A stretch of DNA of 62,672 nucleotides from Acidobacteriota bacterium (GTDB taxonomy: Bacteria; Acidobacteriota; Terriglobia; Bryobacterales; Bryobacteraceae). The translations under genes and the position numbers were made by a program. Below are positions 25,082-34,007 of this stretch, in pieces (position 1 is the stretch's first letter; each line of letters begins with the position of its first letter). The notes beneath the pieces are model-generated. The model was not told the DNA's origin, did not search any database, and was given only the letters and a program-made list of their open reading frames with translations. The DNA lies in contig VFZO01000007.1 in the NCBI GenBank assembly GCA_016871155.1, forward strand, positions 1-62,672. Direction: 5' to 3'.

Positions 25082-26055
25082 CGGCGGCGGAGATCCTGGA
25101 TCAGATCGAGAATCTCCGCGTATTGGTAGTGGGCGATATCTGCCTGGACCGCTGGTGCTGGTACGATCCGGCGCTGGCGCTGCCCTCGGCTGAGACCGGA
25201 ATTTCGCGTACGGGCGTAGTCCGCGTGGAAGTCACGCCGGGCGCCGGCGGCACGGTGGCGAACAACCTGGCCGCGCTGGGCGTTAGCCGCGTGGAGGTTC
25301 TGGGCGTCGCCGGAAGGGACGGTTTTGGTTGGGAGTTGCGCGAAGCGCTGCGTGAGCGGGGCATCGGGCATGAGCATCTCTTGGAGGTGCCGTCGATTCG
25401 AACCTTCACCTATACAAAGCTCATCAATGCGTCGAACGGAATTGAGGATCAGCCGCGCGTCGATTTCGTGAATACGCGCGCGCTTTCGGAGGATGTAGAG
25501 ATGGCGCTGGTGCACCAGTTCGACAACGCCGCGCCGTCCTTTGACGTAGTAATTGTCAGCGACCAGGCGGAGACGTCAGCGGGCGGCGTGGTCACGCCAG
25601 TTCTGCGCGGCGCCATCGAGTCCTTCGCGCAGGCGTTTCCCGAAAAAGTCGTCTGGGTGGATTCCCGCGCGCGGACCGAGCTGTTTCAAGGCGTGATTGT
25701 GAAGCCGAACGAAAAGGAAGCGATCGAGGCCTGCCGTCGCGCCTTTGCCGGCGAGGCCGATTTCGCGCGGTTGCGCGAACACTGCCAGGCGCCGCTGCTG
25801 TTCGTGACATTCGGCGGCGAAGGGGTGCGGATCTTCGATCCGGCGGGCGAGCAGTGGGTGAGGACGCAGCCGGTTGCGAATCCGGTCGATATCTGCGGCG
25901 CGGGAGACAGCTTCACGGCAGGCGCCGCCACCGCCTTCGCCGCCACGCGCGACCCGGCCGCCGCCGCGCGGTTCGGCAACCGGGTCGCATCCATCACCAT
26001 CATGAAGCGCGGCACCGGCACGGCATCGCGGGCCGAAATTCTCTCGCAGCCATGA
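25078..26055 (+). CDS. PfkB-family carbohydrate kinase, RfaE1/HldE-kinase-like
   Basis: A 325-residue ribokinase-fold protein. The N-terminal text LVVGDICLDRWCWYDP and VTPGAGGTVANNLAALG resembles the kinase domain of HldE/RfaE1 (heptose-7-phosphate kinase). The catalytic GAGDSFTAGAA lies near the C terminus, with VKPNEKEA and FVTFGGEGV between. GTG 25078 is favoured because GGAG lies 9 nt upstream and it creates a GTGA overlap; GTG 25063 is possible. There is no fused nucleotidyltransferase domain and no other heptose gene nearby, so heptose specificity is only a possibility. Confidence 0.8.
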   Translation: MTAAEILDQIENLRVLVVGDICLDRWCWYDPALALPSAETGISRTGVVRVEVTPGAGGTVANNLAALGVSRVEVLGVAGRDGFGWELREALRERGIGHEHLLEVPSIRTFTYTKLINASNGIEDQPRVDFVNTRALSEDVEMALVHQFDNAAPSFDVVIVSDQAETSAGGVVTPVLRGAIESFAQAFPEKVVWVDSRARTELFQGVIVKPNEKEAIEACRRAFAGEADFARLREHCQAPLLFVTFGGEGVRIFDPAGEQWVRTQPVANPVDICGAGDSFTAGAATAFAATRDPAAAARFGNRVASITIMKRGTGTASRAEILSQP

Positions 26056-26903
26056 ACACTCTGGCGATCGACATCGGCGGCACCAAGTTCACCGTCGCGA
26101 TGTTCGACGGCGAAGGCCGAATGGTCCAGCGCCACAGTGAAGCCACCCACCGCGTCGGCGGGAAGGACTGGATGCTGGGCCGCATTCGGGATATTGTCCA
26201 AAGCTGGCCGGTGCGCGCGGAGCGCTGCGGTATCGGCTTCGGCGGCCCGGTGAATTTCGAGACACAAATGGTCACGCTCTCGACCCACGTAGGCGGCTGG
26301 GCCAATTTCGATCTGATCGGCTGGGTGCGCGCCGAACTGGAAATTGGGAAGGTTGTCATGGACAACGACGCCAACGTGGGTGCGCTCGGCGAAGGCGTGC
26401 ACGGCGCGGGCCGCGGCCACCGGCCGTTGTTCTACATGACTCTCTCCACGGGAATCGGCGGCGGAATTCTAACGGGCGAGGGCGTCTACCGCGGCGCGGA
26501 CTCCTACGCCGGCGAGCTTGGGCACTTGAACGTGGACCCGGCAGGGCCGGAGTGCCTGTGCGGATCCAACGGTTGTTTCGAACGCATGTGCTGCGGGCTG
26601 TGGCTGGAGCGCGACCACGGCAAAACGGCGCGCGAACTACTGGGCGATCCCGCCTTCGTCGCGGCCTACGTTGTCACGCTCGCGCGCGGATTGAAGGCGT
26701 GCATCATGCTGCTGAACCCATCGAGAATCGTGATCGGCGGCGGCATGAGCAAAGCCGGCGACGCGCTGTTCGTCCCGTTGCGCGCGGAGTTGCGAAGGCA
26801 GATCACAAGTTGGTCGCGGGCGCGGATCGATGTTGTGCCGGCGGAGCTGGGTGACGATTCGGTGCTTTACGGAGCGTTGGAGTTGGCGCGCGCTCGAACC
26901 TAG
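26052..26903 (+). CDS. ROK-family sugar kinase
   Basis: A 283-residue ROK kinase. The phosphate-binding motif is LAIDIGGTKFTVA at the N terminus. The catalytic Asp sits in VVMDNDANVGALGE, followed by STGIGGGILTGEGVYRG and the ROK zinc signature with GHLNVDP, CLCGSNGCFE. The last motif is RIVIGGGMSKAGDALF. No helix-turn-helix, so it is an enzyme rather than a ROK repressor. It is coupled by 4 nt to PfkB. Its TAG stop shares a CTAG palindrome with the stop of the convergent RND gene. Confidence 0.88.
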   Translation: MNTLAIDIGGTKFTVAMFDGEGRMVQRHSEATHRVGGKDWMLGRIRDIVQSWPVRAERCGIGFGGPVNFETQMVTLSTHVGGWANFDLIGWVRAELEIGKVVMDNDANVGALGEGVHGAGRGHRPLFYMTLSTGIGGGILTGEGVYRGADSYAGELGHLNVDPAGPECLCGSNGCFERMCCGLWLERDHGKTARELLGDPAFVAAYVVTLARGLKACIMLLNPSRIVIGGGMSKAGDALFVPLRAELRRQITSWSRARIDVVPAELGDDSVLYGALELARART

Positions 26904-29900
26904 CCGGACACTTCCTTCACCGGCTCGCGCGAAGCAAGGCTCATTCGCCTCCGCGCCGCCCATTCGCCGGCATCGTCGAACAGCGAATACGCCACCGGCG
27001 TGAGAATCAGCGTGAGCAGCAGCGACAGCGACTGCCCGCCGATGACGATGATGGCGATCGAACGCCGCTCCTCCGCTCCCGGCCCGGCGCCGATGGCCAA
27101 GGGCAGCATACCGGCCACCAGCGTGACCGTCGTCATCAGGATTGGGCGCAGCCGGTCGCGATTGGCCTGCAGGATCGCTTCGGTCCGCGCCAGGCCGGCG
27201 CGGCGAAGACTGTTGGTGTGATCGATTTGGAGAATCGAGTTTTTCTTGACAACGCCGAACAAAACCAGGATGCCGAGCGCGGAGTACAAATTCAGCGTTT
27301 CGTTGAACAGCCACAACGACAGGAACCCAAACGGCACAGCGAGCGGCAGGCTGAGCAGGATCGTAACGGGATGCAGCAGGCTCTCGAACTGCGACGCCAG
27401 GATCATGTACATGAACACGACTGAAAGCGCGAAGGCAAATAGGAACTCGGTGAGGGTGCGTTCGAACTCGCGTCCGCGGCCAATCACGGCCGTTGAGTAC
27501 GCCGCCGGCATGTTGAGGCCTTGGGCGGCTTCGAAGACCACGGGCAGGCGGTCACCGAGGCCGAAGCCGGGCAGGATATTGGCGCGCAAGGACACCTGCC
27601 GCTGGCGGTCCAACCCTTCGATCCGCAGCGCCGAGACCGCCTCCCGCAATTGGACCACGTTGTCCAGGCGGACCAGGCGGCTCTTTACGGACGGGACGTA
27701 GAGCTTCGAAACGTTGGTCAACGAATTCCGGTCCGAATCCTTCAGGCGCACCTCGACGTCGTACTCCTCCGCGATCTTTTCGTCGCGAAATCGGGAAACC
27801 TCGTCGTCGCCGCCGACCATCAGCCGCAAGGAACTGGCGATATCCGCCGCGTCGACGCCCAGGTCGGCGGCCCGTTCCCGGTCTATAAAGACCCGCAACT
27901 CCGGATTATTCATGCGCAGCGTGGTATCGATATCGGCGAGCCCCGGCGTTTTCAGCGCCGTCTCACGGAGCGTGTTGGCGTACCTATTGAGTTGGTCCAG
28001 ATCCGGACCGCGAATCGCGAAGTCGATATCGTACGGCGCCGAACCCTGATTGAGCGCTTGCAGATTGCCCACGCGAATGCGCAGGTCCTTGAACTGTTTC
28101 AGCTTGGCGCGCATCGCCTGCATGACGTCCCGTTGGGAGTACACATTCTGGAACGCCTCCCACGGTTTGCCTTCCAGCGTCTTCGACCAAAGCCGGCTCA
28201 CGCTCAGCACCCGGTTCTCCACGTCTTCCAGGCGAATGTAGACCCGTGCGATGTTTACGGTCTGCAGATAGCCGGTGCCGACGATGGACACGAAATGCCG
28301 CACGCCCGGCATCTCCTTCACCTCGCCGTAGATGCGGTCCAGCACCTGTTCCATCGATGCCAGGTTGGTTCCCTCGGGCGCGAACACGGAAAGCTCGAAC
28401 TCGCTTTCATCGACATTGGTGGGCAGGTACTCCTGCCGCAACATCCGGTACAGCGGTACCGTGGCCGCCATGGTGCCGATGCCAAGCAACGCCACCGCCG
28501 CGCGATGGCGCATGGACCAGCCCAGCATGCGCATGTAGCCTCGTTCCATCCATCCGTACAGTCCGCCGCGCGAATCGCCGTGGCCGCTCACCGCTTCCCG
28601 GCTCAGAAGGCGCGAACTCATCATCGGGGTCAGTGAAAAGCTCACCAGAAGCGATACGAGAATCGCCACCGTTGCGGTAACGCCAAACGAATATAGAAAC
28701 CGGCCTGAAATCGACGACATGAACGACACGGGCAGGAACACGACAATTAGGCTAAACGTCGTGGCTGTCACCGCCAGGCCAATATCCTTTGTCGCAAGAA
28801 TCGCCGCTTCTCGCGGCGCCATCTTCTTTTCTTCGATGAAACGGAAGATGTTTTCAAGCACCACGATCGCATCGTCGATCACCACACCAACCATCAGCAC
28901 CAGCGCCAGCATCGTGATGTTGTTCAGCGTAAAGTTCATCATGCGCATCACGCCGAACGTGGCGATAATGGACGCCGGAATGGCCACGGCGCCGATGAAG
29001 GTGGCCCGCCAATCCTGCATGAAAAGAAAGACGACGAGCGAAGCCAGGATGGAGCCGAGGATCAGATGCAGTTGAACCTCGTGGAAAGCCGCCTCGATAT
29101 ACCGGGACTGGTCCTGCACCACGTGCAGTTCCGCACCCTCGGGCAGCAGGCTGCGGACTTTGTCGAGGCGGGCCTTGACGTTATTCACCACTTCAATGGT
29201 GTTGGCGCCCGATTGGCGGCGCACTTCGATGGCGACGGCCGGTTTGCCGTCGTAACGCGCGGCGGTGCGCTGCTCCTTGTGCCCGTCCTCGGCATAGCCG
29301 ATGTCGCGGATGCGGATGGGCGTGTTGTCGATGTTGGCGACAACGAGTTCATTGAATTGCTTGGGATCCGGGAAACGGCCCAGCGTGCGAAGCACCAGCT
29401 CCCGGGACCCTTCGTCGATTCTGCCGCCGGGGATATCGGAGTTCTGACGCTCCACGGCGTCGCGAACGCGAAGGATGGGGATGCGGTACGCCGCCAGCCG
29501 GTCGGCATCCACCCAAATGTTGATGGCCCGTTTCTGGCCGCCCACCACCTGCACCTGGCCCACGCCGCCGGCCGACTCAATCGAATCCTTGATGGAGCGT
29601 TCCCCGATCTCGAACAGTTCGCGGCCGGTTTTGTCGCCGGATAAAATCAGCGTCAGCACAGGTGACGCATCGGCATCCAGCTTCTTGATCAACGGCGGTT
29701 TGGCGTCGCGTGGAAGCTGGGCGATTATCGACGCGATGGCGTCGCGCGTGTCCTGGGCGGCGATGTCGATGTCGCGGCTAAGGTCGAAGGTGATCGTGAC
29801 GACCGACAGCGAATCGGTGGACGTGGACCGGATATTGTCGATGCCTTCCACCGTCGCCACCGAGTCCTCAATGAAGCGGGTGACGGTGCTCTCCATCTCC

Positions 29901-30073
29901 TCTGGCGAAGCGCCGGGAAGAATCGTCCGGACGGAGATGACAGGCAGATCGACGTCGGGAAACCGGTCGATGCCGAGTTTCGTGTAGGACACCGCGCCGG
30001 CCACGACCATTGACAGGATGAGCATGACGGCAAATACCGGACGCGCGACGCACACTTCCGCCAGTTTCTGCAT
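26900..30073 (-). CDS. RND-family efflux transporter, inner-membrane permease (AcrB/HAE type)
   Basis: A 1057-residue RND pump with duplicated six-helix halves and two large periplasmic loops. The proton-relay Asp pair is present in LMVGVVIDDAIVVLENIF near residue 400, and the relay Lys in LFGVVKKNSILQID near residue 943. It exports drugs, detergents or metabolites using the proton gradient, together with the adaptor gene directly upstream; the adaptor stop and this ATG abut exactly. No outer-membrane TolC-like gene is adjacent, so a shared channel encoded elsewhere is presumably used. Confidence 0.93.
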   Translation of the reverse strand: MQKLAEVCVARPVFAVMLILSMVVAGAVSYTKLGIDRFPDVDLPVISVRTILPGASPEEMESTVTRFIEDSVATVEGIDNIRSTSTDSLSVVTITFDLSRDIDIAAQDTRDAIASIIAQLPRDAKPPLIKKLDADASPVLTLILSGDKTGRELFEIGERSIKDSIESAGGVGQVQVVGGQKRAINIWVDADRLAAYRIPILRVRDAVERQNSDIPGGRIDEGSRELVLRTLGRFPDPKQFNELVVANIDNTPIRIRDIGYAEDGHKEQRTAARYDGKPAVAIEVRRQSGANTIEVVNNVKARLDKVRSLLPEGAELHVVQDQSRYIEAAFHEVQLHLILGSILASLVVFLFMQDWRATFIGAVAIPASIIATFGVMRMMNFTLNNITMLALVLMVGVVIDDAIVVLENIFRFIEEKKMAPREAAILATKDIGLAVTATTFSLIVVFLPVSFMSSISGRFLYSFGVTATVAILVSLLVSFSLTPMMSSRLLSREAVSGHGDSRGGLYGWMERGYMRMLGWSMRHRAAVALLGIGTMAATVPLYRMLRQEYLPTNVDESEFELSVFAPEGTNLASMEQVLDRIYGEVKEMPGVRHFVSIVGTGYLQTVNIARVYIRLEDVENRVLSVSRLWSKTLEGKPWEAFQNVYSQRDVMQAMRAKLKQFKDLRIRVGNLQALNQGSAPYDIDFAIRGPDLDQLNRYANTLRETALKTPGLADIDTTLRMNNPELRVFIDRERAADLGVDAADIASSLRLMVGGDDEVSRFRDEKIAEEYDVEVRLKDSDRNSLTNVSKLYVPSVKSRLVRLDNVVQLREAVSALRIEGLDRQRQVSLRANILPGFGLGDRLPVVFEAAQGLNMPAAYSTAVIGRGREFERTLTEFLFAFALSVVFMYMILASQFESLLHPVTILLSLPLAVPFGFLSLWLFNETLNLYSALGILVLFGVVKKNSILQIDHTNSLRRAGLARTEAILQANRDRLRPILMTTVTLVAGMLPLAIGAGPGAEERRSIAIIVIGGQSLSLLLTLILTPVAYSLFDDAGEWAARRRMSLASREPVKEVSG

Positions 30074-31252
30074 CTATCGCACCCTGACTTTTTGGCCCTT
30101 GGCGAGACGGTCGGTGGCCTTTGCGACAAGCTGGTCGCCGTCGGAGAGGCCTTCCAGAATTTCGATTTGATTGTTGTCCAGCTGCCGGCCCCGTTTGACG
30201 ACGCGGTCGTCGAGTGTGCCCCCCGTAACGACGTAGACGCGATCGATGCCGGCAAAACCGGCGATGGCGTCGGCCGGCGCCGCGATACCCATGGCTCCCG
30301 AGTTCACTGTGATCAATCCCTCGACGAAGGAACCCGGGCGCAGCACACCGCCGGGATTTGGAATTTCGCCTTCCACCGTCAACGACCGGTTCTGCGCCTC
30401 AATCGCCGGACTGATGCGAACCACGCGGCCGTGGAAGCGCTGCGCATTGCCCTCCAGTAGGATTTCGATGGTCTGGCCCTGGCGGATCTTCATCGCCTGG
30501 CGCTCCGGAACCGAAAGGCGCACGCGGAGCGGGCTCTGCTGCACCAGTGTGATCAACGGCGCATTGACGGGAAGAAACTCGCCCTGCGAGGCTTGCCTCC
30601 GGGTTACGGCTCCGGTAAAGGGAGCGCGGATAACCGTGTCATCGAGCTGCTGACGGGCCAAGGCCAGTTGCGCTCGGCGCTCACTGAGCAGGGCGCGTGT
30701 TTGGGAAACCTCGGCCAGCGCGGCTTGATAGCGCGCCTCAATGCCCTGCGTCCGGACATTGGCTTTTTCGAAATCGATGCGGGAGACGACACCGTCCTTT
30801 TCGAGCTTGCGGGTCGTTTCCAGGATGAAGCGGGCCTCGCGCAGGGCCGCGTCCGCTTCCTTCACTACGGCCACTTCCTCCGGCTTCACATCGTCGGTCG
30901 AGTTGCCGAGAATGCCGAGGCGGGCGCGGCTCTGGTCGACAAGCGCCGCCGCCTGCTGCGCGCGGAACTCGTAGTCGGTCTTCTCCAATTCCGCAACGAT
31001 CTCGCCGGCCTTAACCAGCGAGCCCAGGTCGACATTGAGCTTTACGATCCGTCCGGGCACCTTCGTGCTGAGCGTTGCCGACTCCTCGGCGAAGAGCTCG
31101 CCGTTCGCGTTTACGACCTCCGGGATGCTGGTTGGCGTGACGCGGATCACGCTCACGTCGGCCGCCGCGGTCTCCTTGGCGGCGACCGGCGTGTTGCTAT
31201 AGGGTCCCGAACAACCCGCGAGAAGAAGCAAGAGTGGAACGGCCCGCAACAT
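30074..31252 (-). CDS. RND efflux periplasmic adaptor lipoprotein (MFP/HlyD family)
   Basis: A 392-residue adaptor. The leader MLRAVPLLLLLAGC has a lipobox (LLAGC, lipidated Cys14). A lipoyl half-motif (VPGRIVKLNVDLGSLVKAGE), a long alpha-hairpin (about residues 90-200), the second lipoyl half (RAPFTGAVTRRQASQGEFLP) and a beta-barrel domain follow. It bridges the RND pump to an outer-membrane channel. It is the first gene of the pump operon; 37 nt separate it from the zinc-ribbon gene upstream on the same strand. Confidence 0.92.
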   Translation of the reverse strand: MLRAVPLLLLLAGCSGPYSNTPVAAKETAAADVSVIRVTPTSIPEVVNANGELFAEESATLSTKVPGRIVKLNVDLGSLVKAGEIVAELEKTDYEFRAQQAAALVDQSRARLGILGNSTDDVKPEEVAVVKEADAALREARFILETTRKLEKDGVVSRIDFEKANVRTQGIEARYQAALAEVSQTRALLSERRAQLALARQQLDDTVIRAPFTGAVTRRQASQGEFLPVNAPLITLVQQSPLRVRLSVPERQAMKIRQGQTIEILLEGNAQRFHGRVVRISPAIEAQNRSLTVEGEIPNPGGVLRPGSFVEGLITVNSGAMGIAAPADAIAGFAGIDRVYVVTGGTLDDRVVKRGRQLDNNQIEILEGLSDGDQLVAKATDRLAKGQKVRVR

Positions 31253-31289
31253 CCGTCTGCATTCTATCTCAGCAAGCCCGCTGCGAAGA

Positions 31290-32264
31290 TTACGTGATGG
31301 GAACGATTAGGCCGAAGGTGAGGTAACGGCGCAGCTTGTCCGCCATACTTTCGCCTTCGTTCAGCTTGGCCCAGCGGATGGCGGACTTGTCGCCGCGTTC
31401 GTTGAAGAATCCCACGCCGCCAGTGCGGAACCGGGCGTCCCTCCATTGATCCACCACGCGGCCGCCCACCAGAGTCAGGATCCGGTCGCCTACCGCCTTT
31501 ACTTCATATTGGTAGAACTTTTCGCGTTCCAGGTTCACTGGCACCGGCAGGTGCAAGCGCCGGGACTCCTGGCCTTGGACCACCGAGAACCGGACGATCT
31601 CGGGCCTAGCGGTAGAGTTTCGCTCCGGGATGATCAGCTTCGACGCATAGTAGTTTCGATGATTCGGTGCGCGGACTACCCAGCCCAGGGAGTTCGATTC
31701 GACCTTGCCTTCAAACTCAAAGGTGTAGTCGCCCAGGTTGCGCGACTCATCCCAAATGCGCAGGCCGCCGGGCCGGACCAGGCCATTCTCGAATTTCCAG
31801 CCGGCCGGGCCGGACCCGGGTGCGGGCAGCCAACTTCGCAAGCCGGTGTTGAAGCGGTCCTCGATCGCGATGCCAGTGGAGGACTTCGGCAGCTTATCGA
31901 GCATGGAGCCGACAGCCACGGCGACGGCGCTCTGCCGGCGTCCCTCTTCCTTGGGACCCTTCTGCGCTTGTTCCCCAACGCCCATGCGGTCCATGATGAC
32001 CAGACCGCCGATGCTCAGCGCGGCCAGTCCCAGGACAGTCGCGGTGGAGCGGGAACCGCTGCCGGATTTCTTCTTTCCTTCCGGAATCACGAACTCGTCG
32101 GTATCCCGCAGCACATCGGCCGCGGAATACGTGAACTCGCCCAGTTCGCGGAGTGCGCGAGCCGAGCGGGCCGAAAAGGCAGTCCGGTGCTGTTTACAGC
32201 AGAACTCCTTGTCGATGAAGCGATTTATGAATCCGATGGGTTGGCGGCAGTAGCGGCAGACCAT
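31290..32264 (-). CDS. Zinc-ribbon membrane protein with LamG/DUF1080-like C-terminal domain
   Basis: A 324-residue protein of unknown function. The N terminus has a Cys/His cluster (CRYCRQPIGF, then FCCKQHRTAF) that looks like a zinc ribbon. One membrane helix lies around residues 76-90 (ATVLGLAALSIGGLVIMD). The C-terminal half is beta-rich (WKFENGLVRPGGLRIWDES, FEFEGKVESNSLGWVVRAP, GGVGFFNERGDKSAIRW), like a LamG/3-keto-disaccharide-hydrolase jelly-roll. A good ribosome site (AAGGAG, 6 nt spacing) precedes ATG 32264. The zinc ribbon would be cytosolic and the jelly-roll periplasmic, an unusual pairing. Confidence 0.65.
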   Translation of the reverse strand: MVCRYCRQPIGFINRFIDKEFCCKQHRTAFSARSARALRELGEFTYSAADVLRDTDEFVIPEGKKKSGSGSRSTATVLGLAALSIGGLVIMDRMGVGEQAQKGPKEEGRRQSAVAVAVGSMLDKLPKSSTGIAIEDRFNTGLRSWLPAPGSGPAGWKFENGLVRPGGLRIWDESRNLGDYTFEFEGKVESNSLGWVVRAPNHRNYYASKLIIPERNSTARPEIVRFSVVQGQESRRLHLPVPVNLEREKFYQYEVKAVGDRILTLVGGRVVDQWRDARFRTGGVGFFNERGDKSAIRWAKLNEGESMADKLRRYLTFGLIVPIT

Positions 32265-32415
32265 TTGGGTCTCCTTCTTGTATTGTCAGACAAACCCCCC
32301 TGTTTGAAGCCGCTATAGGGTTGAATAGGGGGGGCACCCAGGGTATTTGCTTAGCTAAATTGCGACCGCTGCTACACTGAATGAAACCCACCCTTGTGGT
32401 TTGTTGCCGTTAGCG

Positions 32416-33459
32416 ATGTTCAAGTCTCTGTACTCAAACTGGATCAACAATTGGGAGCACCAGCTTTGTTTTCGATCCAACGACCGGGTGGTGCGTCCTT
32501 TTGAATGGGGCACGGAGTGGGCCGACCAATGGCCCATCACGCAAAATGTTGTAAAAAATGGAGATACGCCAGAACGATGGCTGCGGAGGCTGAATCGGGC
32601 GGGCATTGAAAACTCCGAGTCGTTCTTTGCGTACAACAAGCCGGAGGACTTCCGCTTAGAAAACGGCTTTATCCGCTATACATCGCCTAGCCTAAGTCCA
32701 CATCCGGCAAACAATGTAGTTCACGGTCAGTGGTTCCCGGCGAAAAAGCCGGACGACCGGGCTGTGATTGTCCTGCCGCACTGGAACGCCAGCCAGGGGC
32801 AGCACGGCGGCTTGTGCGCCGGATTGGCGAAATTCGGCTTGTCCACCGTTCGAATGAGCCTGCCGTACCACGATTTCCGTATGCCAGCGGAACTAAACAG
32901 GGCGGACTACGCCATGTCGTCGAACATCGGCAGGACAATCGACGCCACGCGGCAGGCGGTGATGGACATTCGCGCGATGATCGACTGGCTGCAATCCCAG
33001 GGGTACACCCGTATCGGCATTTGCGGTACCTCGATCGGCTCCTGCTACGCCTGTCTGGCTTCCGCGCACGACGAGCGGATCAAGGTGAACGTATTCAATC
33101 ACTGCTCTACGTATGTGGCCGACGTCGTTTGGACCGGCCTGTCGACCATTCACGTCAAGAAGGGGCTGGAGGAGCATCTCGATCTGGAGAGGCTTCGAAA
33201 CCTCTGGGACGTCATCAGCCCAGTGAACTACCTGGAAAAGCTGGCTGCGTACAAGAACAAGAAATCCCTGTTCATCTACACCGAGTACGACACGACGTTC
33301 ATGCCCCACCTGTCCAAAGACATCGTGCGGCGCGTTCAGGAGCTGGGAATCGCCGACAAGGTAGTGGTGTTGCCCTGCGGACACTATACGATGGGCGAAA
33401 CGCCGTTTAAGTTCATCGACGGTTATCACATCGTTAGTTTTCTGAAGCGGAATCTCTAA
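32416..33459 (+). CDS. Alpha/beta-hydrolase family protein
   Basis: A 347-residue alpha/beta hydrolase. The nucleophile elbow is in GICGTSIGSCYACLAS (GxSxG), an upstream block reads VIVLPHWNASQGQHGGLC, and the late part has FIYTEYDTTFMPHLS (acid) and LPCGHYTMGETP (His). The substrate is unknown. ATG 32416 is chosen over TTG 32401, which lies in an imperfect hairpin. The 151-nt divergent gap before it is AT-richer than the surroundings. The next gene starts on the last base of this stop region. Confidence 0.75.
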   Translation: MFKSLYSNWINNWEHQLCFRSNDRVVRPFEWGTEWADQWPITQNVVKNGDTPERWLRRLNRAGIENSESFFAYNKPEDFRLENGFIRYTSPSLSPHPANNVVHGQWFPAKKPDDRAVIVLPHWNASQGQHGGLCAGLAKFGLSTVRMSLPYHDFRMPAELNRADYAMSSNIGRTIDATRQAVMDIRAMIDWLQSQGYTRIGICGTSIGSCYACLASAHDERIKVNVFNHCSTYVADVVWTGLSTIHVKKGLEEHLDLERLRNLWDVISPVNYLEKLAAYKNKKSLFIYTEYDTTFMPHLSKDIVRRVQELGIADKVVVLPCGHYTMGETPFKFIDGYHIVSFLKRNL

Positions 33460-34007
33460 TGGACGCCGTCGCCATTCTGGGGCAGTTGAGCGCCTGGAGC
33501 GACCCGTCCGACGGCGAAGCGTCCAAGAGCCGAGAATTGGTGGTGAACCTGCTGCGCGGAACGCCGCAACCGTATTCCAGGGACCAGTTCGAGCCCGGCC
33601 ACCTGACGGCCACGGCCTGCGTGCTTCACCCTTTCGAGGACGCTGTGCTGCTGGTACACCACGCCAAACTGGACCGCTGGCTGTTGCCGGGTGGCCATGT
33701 GGAAGCCGCGCTGGACGCCACCCCGTCCGCCACCGCGCGCCGGGAGGCCGAGGAAGAGAGCGGCGTGCGCATCGATGAAACGATGGCTCCGGCACTGGTC
33801 GGCATCGATGTCCACTCGATTCCGGCGCGCAAGAAGGACCCCTACCATTTGCACCACGACCTGATCTACCGGTTTCGAGCGGCGGCGGTGGAACTGGGAA
33901 CGTCGGAAGAGATTCGAGAAGCGGTCTGGTGCCGGGAAGAAGAGTTCGACAAATACGATTTGCCGAGTCCCATTCGCCGCGCGGTTTGGCGTAGTCTAGG
34001 ACGATGA
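33459..34007 (+). CDS. Nudix hydrolase
   Basis: A 182-residue protein with a Nudix-type box spanning about residues 78-100: GGHVEAALDATPSATARREA followed by EEESGV, giving the REAEEESG core that coordinates the metal. The spacing of the first Gly to the Glu helix is slightly long compared with the 23-residue consensus. It hydrolyses a nucleoside diphosphate linked to some moiety. It shares one base with the hydrolase stop and overlaps the XRE-cupin start by 4 nt. Confidence 0.85.
   Translation: MDAVAILGQLSAWSDPSDGEASKSRELVVNLLRGTPQPYSRDQFEPGHLTATACVLHPFEDAVLLVHHAKLDRWLLPGGHVEAALDATPSATARREAEEESGVRIDETMAPALVGIDVHSIPARKKDPYHLHHDLIYRFRAAAVELGTSEEIREAVWCREEEFDKYDLPSPIRRAVWRSLGR

Noticed and set aside
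27521-28636. A 371-codon plus-strand frame inside the RND pump gene
   Set aside because: Antisense shadow; the RND frame has intact motifs across this whole stretch.
32384-32402. Imperfect AAACCCAC/GTGGTTT hairpin before the hydrolase gene as a riboswitch or terminator
   Set aside because: Only seven pairs with a bulge and no T tract; it is too small to support a riboswitch or terminator call.
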